Of a stretch of 64,000 nt of DNA, positions 55,650 through 64,000 are shown piece by piece (positions within the stretch are counted from its first letter, which is position 1; the number at the start of each line of letters is the position of its first letter). Where the stretch lies: positions 684,001 to 748,000 of the forward strand of contig NC_064040.1 in the NCBI RefSeq assembly GCF_932526225.1, in the 5' to 3' direction. The DNA comes from Nematostella vectensis (Eukaryota; Cnidaria; Anthozoa; Actiniaria; Edwardsiidae). A program made the translations under genes and the position numbers. The notes under the pieces were generated by a model, which saw nothing but the letters and a program-made list of their open reading frames with translations, searched no databases and was not told where the DNA came from.

Positions 55650-56198
55650 ACTTTGCTTGGGATAGTTTACGATACCAATAGTATTAAAAGTAATTTTCAT
55701 TACAATTCATTTCAGCAATGCCACGTTAGTCTTTCGTTGCGGGCACTTGACTACTAACGCATCGACCCGGGTTCGATTCCCGCTGATAGCCTATTTCTTT
55801 TTCTTTATTTTATTTTTTTTAAATATCGATTCTTAATTATACTGTTCTTGGTGTGTCATGACATAAAAAGAAGGTATAGGGACATTTTGATGTACTCTCA
55901 GCATCTTTGATGTGCTCATGCTTTGTTCAGGATCCTGTACATATTTTATGCACACAAGAACTAACTAGATTCCTTGGATAACTTGATTAAGTAGATTCTA
56001 ACATAGAGCATAGCGCTCGATAGATTGATATACCTTTTTTTCCGAGTATACTGTTTTATTTTTCCTAATGTTACTTTTTGGAATTTACATTCGGAAAAAA
56101 AATTATTGATTGTAACCTTTTGGAGGTTACACTCGTAAAACAAATTCCCGAGTGTAACCCTGAAGCTTTTCCCGAATGTAACCTCCAGTCCGATGGTG
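55650..56198 (+). repeat. Unit 103, mosaic of unit 99 and unit 100 types
   Basis: The head (GATGATGAC, ATTCATTTCAGC, ACGCATCGACCC, ATCGATTCTTAA) matches unit 99. The remainder (ACATTTTGATG, then CCCGAGTGTAACC in the tail) matches unit 100. Joining them deletes one unit length and turns the four-unit HOR into the three-unit one. Confidence 0.65.
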
Positions 56199-56747
56199 AC
56201 TTTGCTTGGGATAGTTTACGATACCAATAGTATTAAAAGTAATTTTCATTACAACTCCCTTCAGCAATGCCAAGTTAGTCTTTCGTTGCGGGCACTTGAC
56301 TACTAACGCAGCGACCAGGGTTCGATTCCCGCTGATAGCCTATTTTTTTTCTTTATTATTGTTTTTTTAAATACCGATACTTAATTATACTGTTCTTGGT
56401 GTGTCATGACATAAAAAGAAGGTATAGGGACATTTTTATGTACTCTCAGCATCTTTGATGTGCTCATGCTTTGTTCAGGATCCTGTACATATTTTATGCA
56501 CACAAGAACTAACTAGATTCCTTGGATAACTTGATTAAGTAGATTCTAACATAGAGCATAGCGCTCGATAGATTGATATACCTTTTTTTCCGAGTATACT
56601 GTTTTATTTTTCCTAATGTTACTTTTTGGAATTTACATTCGGAAAAAAAAATTATCGATTGTAACCTTTTGGAGGTTACACTCGTAAAACAAATTCCCGA
56701 ATGTAACCCTAAAGCTTTTCCCGAATGTAACCTCCAGTCCGATGGTG

Positions 56748-59700
56748 ACTTTGCTTGGGATAGTTTACGATACCAATAGTATTAAAAGTAATTTTCATTA
56801 CAATCCCCTTCAGCAATGCCACGTTAGTCTTTCGTTGCGGGCACTTGACTACTAACGCAGCGACCCGGGTTCTATTCCCGCTGATAGCCTATTTTTTTTT
56901 TCTTTATTTTTTTTTTTTAAATATCGATACTTAATTATACTGTTCTTGGTGTGTCATGACATAAAAAGAAGGTATAGGGACATTTTGATGTACTCTCAGC
57001 ATCTTTGATGTGCTCATGCTTTGTTCAGGATCCTGTACATATTTTATGCACACAAGAACTAACTAGATTCCTTGGATAACTTGATAAAGTAGATTCTAAC
57101 ATAGAGCATAGCGCTCGATAGATTGATATACCTTTTTTTTCGAGTATACTGTTTTATTTTTCTAATGTTACTTTTTGGAATTTACATTCGGAAAAAAAAT
57201 TATCGATTGTAACCTTTTGGAGGTTACACTCGTAAAACAAATTCCCGAATGTAACCCTAAAGCTTTTCCCGAATGTAACCTCCAGTCCGATGGTGACTTT
57301 GCTTGGGATAGTTTACGATACCAATAGTATTAAAAGTAATTTTTATTACAATTCCCTTCAGCAATGCCACGTTAGTCTTTCGTTGCGGGCACTTGACTAC
57401 TACCGCAGCTACCCGGGTTCGATTCCCGCTGATAGCCTATTTTTTTTTTCTTTATTTTTTTTTTAAATATCGATACTTAATTATACTGTTCTTGGTGTGT
57501 CATGACATAAAAAGAAGGTATAGGGACATTTTTATGTACTCTCAGCATCTTTGATGTGCTCATGCTTTGTTCAGGATCCTGTACATATTTTATGCACACA
57601 AGAACTAACTAGATTCCTTGGATAACTTGATTAAGTAGATTCTAACATAGAGCATAGCGCTCGATAGATTGATATACCTTTTTTTTTCGAGTATACTGTT
57701 TTATTTTTCCTAATGTTACTTTTTGGAATTTACATTCTGAAAAAAAATTATCGATTGTAACCTTTTGGAGGTTACACTCGTAAAACAAATTCCCGAATGT
57801 AACCCTAAAGCTTTTCCCGAATGTAACATCCAGTCCGATGGTGACTTTGCTTGGGATAGTTTACGATACCAATAGTATTAAAAGTAATTTTCATTACGAT
57901 TCCCTTCAGCAATGCCACGATAGTCTTTCGTTGCGGGCACTTGACTACTAACGCAACGACCCGGGTTCGATTCCCGCTGATAGCCTACTTTTTTTTCTTT
58001 ATTTTTTTTTTTAAATATCGATACTTAATTATACTGTTCTTGGTGTGTCATGACATAAAAAGAAGGTATAGGGACATTTTGATGTACTCTCAGCATCTTT
58101 GATGTGCTCATGCTTTGTTCAGGATCCTGTACATATTTTATGCACACAAGAACTAACTAGATTCCTTGGATAACTTGATTAAGTAGATTCTAACATAGAG
58201 CATAGCGCTCGATAGATTGATATACCTTTTTTTCCGAGTATACTGTTTTATTTTTCCTAATGTTACTTTTTGGAATTTACATTCGGAAGAAAAAATATTG
58301 ATTGTAACCTTTTGGAGGTTACACTCGTAAAACAAATTCCCGAATGTAACCCTGAGGCTTTTCCCGAATGTAACCTCAAGTCCGATGTTGACTTTGCTTG
58401 GGATAGTTTACGATACCAATAGTATTAAAAGTAACTTTCATTACAATTCCCTTCAGCAATTCCACGTTAGTCTTTCGTTGCGGGCACTTGACTACTACCG
58501 CAGCTACCCGGGTTCGATTCCCGCTGATAGCCTATTTTTTTTTTTCTTTATTTTTTTTTTTAAATATCGATACTTAATTATACTGTTCTTGGTGTGTCAT
58601 GACATAAAAAGAAGGTATAGGGACATTTTTATGTACTCTCAGCATCTTTGATGTGCTCATGCTTTGTTCAGGATCCTGTACATATTTTATGCGCACAAGA
58701 ACTAACTAGATTCCTTGGATAACTTGATTAAGTAGATTCTAACATAGAGCATAGCGCTCGATAGATTGATATACCTTTTTTTCCGAGTATACTGTTTTAT
58801 TTTTCCTAATGTTACTTTTTGGAATTTACATTCGGAAAAAAAATTATTGATTGTAACCTTTTGGAGGTTACACTCGTAAAACAAATTCCCGAATGTAACC
58901 CTGAAGCTTTTCCCGAATGTAACCTCCAGTCCGATGTTGACTTTGCTTGGGATAGTTTACGATACCAATAGTATTAAAAGAAATTTTCATTACGATTCCC
59001 TTCAGCAATTCCACGTTAGTCTTTCGTTGCGGGCACTTGACTACTAACGCAACGACCCGGGTTCGATTCCCGCTGATAGCCTACTTTTTTTTCTTTATTT
59101 TTTTTTTAAATATCGATACTTAATTATACTGTTCTTGGTGTGTCATGAAATAAAAAGAAGGTATAGGGACATTTTTATGTACTCTCAGCATCTTTGATGT
59201 GCTCATGCTTTGTTCAGGATCCTGTACATATTTTATGCACACAAGAACTAACTAGATTCCTTGGATAACTTGATTAAGTAGATTCTAACATAGAGCATAG
59301 CGCTCGATAGATTGATATACCTTTTTTTTCGAGTATACTGTTTTATTTTTCCTAATGTTACTTTTTGGAATTTACATTCTGAAAAAAAATTATCGATTGT
59401 AACCTTTTGGAGGTTACACTCGTAAAACAAATTCCCGAATGTAACCCTAAAGCTTTTCCCGAATGTAACATCCAGTCCGATGGTGACTTTGCTTGGGATA
59501 GTTTACGATACCAATAGTATTAAAAGTAATTTTCATTACGATTCCCTTCAGCAATGCCACGTTAGTCTTTCGTTGCTGGCACTTGACTACTAACGCAACG
59601 ACCCGGGTTCGATTCCCGCTGATAGCCTAATTTTTTTTCTTTATTTTTTTTTTTAAATATCGATACTTAATTATACTGTTCTTGGTGTGTCATGACATAA

Positions 59701-62700
59701 AAAGAAGGTATAGGGACATTTTGATGTACTCTCAGCATCTTTGATGTGCTCATGCTTTGTTCAGGATCCTGTACATATTTTATGCACACAAGAACTAACT
59801 AGATTCCTTGGATAACTTGATTAAGTAGATTCTAACATAGAGCATAGCGTTCGATAGATTGATATACCTTTTTTTCCGAGTATACTGTTTTATTTTTCCT
59901 AATGTTACTTTTTGGAATTTCCATTCGGAAAAAAAAATTATCGATTGTAACCTTTTGAGGTTACACTCGTAAAACAAATTCCCGAATGTAACCCTAAAGC
60001 TTTTCCCGAATGTAACCTCCAGTCCGATGGTGACTTTGCTTGGGATAGTTTACGATACCAATAGTATTAAAAGTAATTTTCATTACAATTCATTTCAGCA
60101 ATGCCACGTTAGTCTTTCGTTGCGGGCACTTGACTACTAACGCAGCGACCCGGGTTTGATTCCCGCTGATAGCCTATTTTTTTTTCTTTATTTTTTTTTT
60201 TTAAATATCGATACTTAATTATACTGTTCTTGGTGTGTCATGACATAAAAAGAAGGTATATGGACATTTTTATGTACTCTCAGAATCTTTGATGTGCTCA
60301 TGCTTTGTTCAGGATCCTGTACATATTTTATGCGAACAAGAACTAACTAGATTCCTTGGATAACTTGATTAAGTAGATTCTAACATAGAGCATAGCGCTC
60401 GATAGATTGATATACCTTTTTTTCCGAGTATACTGTTTTATTTTTCCTAATGTTACTTTTTGGAATTTACATTCGGAAGAAAAAATATTGATTGTAAACT
60501 TTTGGAGGTTACACTCGTAAAACAAATTCCCGAATGTAACCCTGAAGCTTTTCCCGAATGTAACCTCAAGTCCGATGTTGACTTTGCTTGGGATAGTTTA
60601 CGATACCAATAGTATTAAAAGTAACTTTCATTACAATTCCCTTCAGCAATTCCACGTTAGTCTTTCGTTGCGGGCACTTGACTACTAACGCAACGACCCG
60701 GGTTCGATTCCCGCTGATAGCCTACTTTTTTTCTTTATTTTTTTTTTTTAAATATCGATACTTAATTATACTGTTCTTGGTGTGTCATGACATAAAAAGA
60801 AGGTATAGGGACATTTTGATGTACTCTCAGCATCTTTGATGTGCTCATGCTTTGTTCAGGATCCTGTACATATTTTATGCACACAAGAACTAACTAGATT
60901 CCTTGGATAACTTGATTAAGTAGATTCTAACATAGAGCATAGCGCTCGATAGATTGATATACCTTTTTTTTTCGAGTATACTGTTTTATTTTTCCTAATG
61001 TTACTTTTTGGAATTTACATTCGGAAAAAAAATTATCGATTGTAACCTTTTGGAGGTTACACTCGTAAAACAAATTCCCGAATGTAACCCTAAAGCTTTT
61101 CCCGAATGTAACCTCCAGTCCGATGGTGACTTTGCTTGGGATAGTTTACGATACCAATAGTATTAAAAGTAATTTTTATTACAATTCCCTTCAGCAATGC
61201 CACGTTAGTCTTTCGTTGCGGGCACTTGACTACTACCGCAGCTACCCGGGTTCGATTCCCGCTGATAGCCTATTTTTTTTTTCTTTATTTTTTTTTTAAA
61301 TATCGATACTTAATTATACTGTTCTTGGTGTGTCATGACATAAAAAGAAGGTATAGGGACATTTTTATGTACTCTCAGCATCTTTGATGTGCTCATGCTT
61401 TGTTCAGGATCCTGTACATATTTTATGCGCACAAGAACTAACTAGATTCCTTGGATAACTTGATTAAGTAGATTCTAACATAGAGCATAGCGCTCGATAG
61501 ATTGATATACCTTTTTTTCCGAGTATACTGTTTTATTTTTCCTAATGTTACTTTTTGGAATTTACATTCGGAAAAAAAATTATTGATTGTAACCTTTTGG
61601 AGGTTACACTCGTAAAACAAATTCCCGAATGTAACCCTGAAGCTTTTCCCGAATGTAACCTCCAGTCCGATGTTGACTTTGCTTGGGATAGTTTACGATA
61701 CCAATAGTATTAAAAGTAATTTTCATTACGATTACCTTCAGCAATTCTACGTTAGTCTTTCGTTGCCGGCACTTGTTTACTAACGCAACGACCCGGGTTC
61801 GATTCCCGCTGATAGCCTACTTTTTTTTCTTTATTTTTTTTTTAAATATCGATACTTAATTATACTGTTCTTGGTGTGTCATGAAATAAAAAGAAGGTAT
61901 AGGGACATTTTTATGTACTCTCAGCATCTTTGATGTGCTCATGCTTTGTTCAGGATCCTGTACATATTTTATGCACACAAGAACTAACTAGATTCCTTGG
62001 ATAACTTGATTAAGTAGATTCTAACATAGAGCATAGCGCTCGATAGATTGATATACCTTTTTTTTTCGAGTATATTGTTTTATTTTTCCTAATGTTACTT
62101 TTTGGAATTTACATTCGGAAAAAAAATTATCGATTGTAACCTTTTGGAGGTTACACTCGTAAAACAAATTCCCGAATGTAACCCTAAAGCTTTTCCCGAA
62201 TGTAACATCCAGTCCGATGGTGACTTTGCTTGGGATAGTTTACGATACCAATAGTATTAAAAGTAATTTTTATTACAATTCCCTTCAGCAATGCCACGTT
62301 AGTCTTTCGTTGCGGGCACTTGACTACTACCGCAGCTACCCGGGTTCGATTCCCGCTGATAGCCTATTTTTTTTTCTTTATTTTTTTTTTAAATATCGAT
62401 ACTTAATTATACTGTTCTTGGTGTGTCATGACATAAAAAGAAGGTATAGGGACATTTTTATGTACTCTCAGCATCTTTGATGTGCTCATGCTTTGTTCAG
62501 GATCCTGTACATATTTTATGCACACAAGAACTAACTAGATTCCTTGGATAACTTGATTAAGTATATTCTAACATAGAGCATAGCGCTCGATAGATTGATA
62601 TACATTTTTTTTCCGAGTATACTGTTTTATTTTTCCTAATGTTACTTTTTGGAATTTACATTCTGAAAAAAAATTATCGATTGTAACCTTTTGGAGGTTA

Positions 62701-64000
62701 CACTCGTAAAACAAATTCCCGAATGCAACCCTAAAGCTTTTCCCGAATGTAACCTCCAGTCCGATGGTGACTTTGCTTGGGATAGTTTACGATACCAATA
62801 GTATTAAAAGTAATTTTCATTACGATTCCCTTCAGCAATGCCACGTTAGTCTTTCGTTGCGGGCACTTGACTACTAACGCAACGACCCGGGTTCGATTCC
62901 CGCTGATAGCCTACTTTTTTTTCTTTATTTTTTTTTTAAATATCGATACTTAATTATACTGTTCTTGGTGTGTCATGACATAAAAAGAAGGTATAGGGAC
63001 ATTTTGATGTACTCTCAGCATCTTTGATGTGCTCATGCTTTGTTCAGGATCCTGTACATATTTTATGCACACAAGAACTAACTAGATTCCTTGGATAACT
63101 TGATTAAGTAGATTCTAACATAGAGCATAGCGCTCGATAGATTGATATACCTTTTTTTCCGAGTATACTGTTTTATTTTTCCTAATGTTACTTTTTGGAA
63201 TTTACATTCGGAAAAAAAAATTATCGATTGTAACCTTTTGAGGTTACACTCGTAAAACAAATTCCCGAATGTAACCCTAAAGCTTTTCCCGAATGTAACC
63301 TCCAGTCCGATGGTGACTTTGCTTGGGATAGTTTACGATACCAATAGTATTAAAAGTAATTTTCATTACAATTCATTTCAGCAATGCCACGTTAGTCTTT
63401 CGTTGCGGGCACTTGACTACTAACACAGCGACCCGGGTTTGATTTCCGCTGATAGCCTATTTTTTTTTTTCTTTATTTTTTTTTTTTAAATTTCGATACT
63501 TAATTATACTGTTCTTGGTGTGTCATGACATAAAAAAAAGGTATAGGGACATTTTTATGTACTCTCAGAATCTTTGATGTGCTCATGCTTTGTTCAGGAT
63601 CCTGTACATATTTTATGCGAACAAGAACTAACTAGATTCCTTGGATAACTTGATTAAGTAGATTCTAACATAGAGCATAGCGCTCGATAGATTGATATAC
63701 CTTTTTTTCCGAGTATACTGTTTTATTTTTCCTAATGTTACTTTTTGGAATTTACATTCGGAAGAAAAAATATTGATTGTAAACTTTTGGAGGTTACACT
63801 CGTAAAACAAATTCCCGAATGTAACCCTAAAGCTTTTCCCGAATGTAACCTCAAGTCCGATGTTGACTTTGCTTGGGATAGTTTACGATACCAATAGTAT
63901 TAAAAGTAACTTTCATTACAATTCCCTTCAGCAATTCCACGTTAGTCTTTCGTTGCGGGCACTTGACTACTAACGCAACGACCCGGGTTCGATTCCCGCT
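56748..64000 (+). repeat. Units 105-118: six-unit HOR (~3284 bp)
   Basis: Units 110/116, 111/117 and 112/118 pair at 3283-3285 bp. Private markers: GGAAGAAAAAATATT (58286, 60476, 63761), CATTCTGAAAAA (57733, 59375, 62661), CAATTCCACG in the tRNA-like head (units 108, 109, 112, 118), TCATGAAATAAA (59143 and 61879), TTTTGAGGTTACAC with one G lost (59953 and 63237). Units 109/114 are five units apart, so the register also slips here. The window ends inside the T arm of the tRNA-like sequence of unit 118. Confidence 0.7.

Larger units (their letters stand above)
51321..56747 (+). repeat. Units 95-104: alternating three- and four-unit HOR
   Basis: Units 95, 98 and 102 share ACAATCCCCTTC and TTCCAAGTATAC. 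Units 96, 99 and 103 share GATGATGAC and ACGCATCGACCC. Units 97, 101 and 104 share TTATTGTTTTTTTAAATACC. The order is therefore 95-96-97, 98-99-100-101, 102-103-104. Unit 100 is the extra one, and 2167 bp separates identical positions across the four-unit version. Confidence 0.75.
1..64000 (+). repeat. Tandem satellite array, ~546-bp unit, 117 complete copies
   Basis: Head-to-tail array with no interruption. Unit starts (first base of ACTTTGCTTGGG or its variant): 1,544,1089,1632,2176,2719,3264,3809,4358,4904,5453,6001,6548,7088,7633,8178,8724,9264,9809,10354,10900,11440,11985,12530,13079,13625,14169,14710,15255,15797,16337,16883,17430,17978,18523,19069,19613,20162,20708,21253,21797,22341,22889,23434,23982,24527,25075,25620,26165,26710,27257,27802,28350,28896,29440,29988,30538,31086,31630,32178,32726,33276,33826,34374,34922,35466,36011,36560,37106,37655,38201,38746,39292,39837,40385,40930,41480,42024,42568,43116,43661,44210,44758,45303,45850,46395,46941,47491,48035,48582,49128,49675,50223,50772,51321,51865,52414,52939,53483,54032,54581,55106,55650,56199,56748,57296,57844,58391,58940,59486,60033,60581,61129,61676,62223,62770,63316,63866. 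Mean spacing is 545.9 bp. Length differences lie mostly in T and A tracts. Units are read here as numbers 1-118 in this order. The phase is arbitrary, and both array ends lie outside the window. Confidence 0.98.

Noticed and set aside
2170-62480. Plus-strand open frames of 62-106 codons (MVTLLGIVYD or MLTLLGIVYD type) and the 67-codon MIYLF type
   Set aside because: They read through the tRNA-like sequence, and the longer ones continue into a poly-Phe T tract. Length changes whenever the tract changes, and they exist only in some unit variants. They are shadows of the repeat.
1938-63810. Recurring minus-strand open frame of 60 codons beginning MFYECNLQ in roughly 45 units
   Set aside because: It is the same stretch of satellite read again and again. 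It starts in the hairpin arm, and its frame depends on A and T tract lengths. Most units break it, and the ECN/ECK-type repetition comes from the GAATGTAACC DNA word. No domain, signal peptide or conserved upstream context is visible.
1-64000. CRISPR array
   Set aside because: The repeats are ~546 bp with no short repeat-spacer alternation, no unique spacers and no cas genes.
1-64000. rDNA or 5S gene cluster
   Set aside because: The unit size would suit a 5S cluster, but the Pol III promoter present is the tRNA type (A and B boxes). I recognise no 5S gene body or C box, and no large rRNA segment.
1-64000. LTR or DNA transposon tandem copies
   Set aside because: No reading frame for a transposase or reverse transcriptase, no terminal repeats with target duplications, and no interruption of the array. 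The palindromes and the 7-bp hairpin are internal and too short to be terminal inverted repeats.

Overview
The whole window is one uninterrupted tandem array (satellite DNA). A unit of about 546 bp follows itself head to tail from the first base to the last: 117 complete units, counted at the recurring ACTTTGCTTGGG word, plus a partial 118th. I see no array edge, no conventional protein gene, no rRNA and no inserted transposon. Short open frames recur only because the unit recurs. The sequence is AT-rich, with T and A homopolymer tracts whose lengths differ between units. Megabase-type satellite organisation, a tRNA-like element without an encoded CCA end, and oligo-T directly after it all suggest a eukaryotic nuclear genome. 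I cannot name the species.

Each unit has the same internal plan. An AT-rich lead contains a TATA-like TATTAAAA. At offset +70 to +141 there is a 72-nt tRNA-like sequence whose segment lengths fit a tRNA exactly: D stem formable, T loop canonical, loop CUACUAA in the anticodon position, perfect Pol III B box GGTTCGATTCC. Its acceptor and anticodon stems are mostly mismatched. Two long T tracts follow immediately, as a Pol III terminator would. Next come several short perfect palindromes (TATCGATA, TGTCATGACA, CAGGATCCTG, AGCGCT). The last third holds a cluster of a roughly 10-bp word, GAATGTAACC, in both orientations, including a 7-bp-stem hairpin. So the array can be read as about 117 head-to-tail copies of a Pol III-type transcription unit or TFIIIC-binding module.

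Unit variants define higher-order repeats (HORs) whose period changes along the array. Units 1-6 (1-3263) are mixed. Units 7-11 (3264-6000) are mainly dimers of 1094-1095 bp. Units 12-23 (6001-12529) are three copies of a 2176-bp tetramer. Units 24-34 (12530-18522) are irregular. Units 35-83 (18523-45302) carry a 12-unit HOR of about 6.55 kb, with gains and losses of one unit and an internal four-unit duplication. Units 84-94 (45303-51320) are irregular. Units 95-104 (51321-56747) alternate three- and four-unit HORs. Units 105-118 (56748-64000) show a six-unit HOR of about 3284 bp.

Mosaic units (7088-7632, 55650-56198) and an exact 24-bp deletion between internal direct repeats are footprints of unequal exchange. 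The most interesting observation is the pairing of a satellite unit with a near-intact Pol III internal promoter and terminator in nearly every copy. Whether it is transcribed, binds TFIIIC, or is only a fossil tRNA-derived SINE captured in a satellite cannot be settled from sequence alone.
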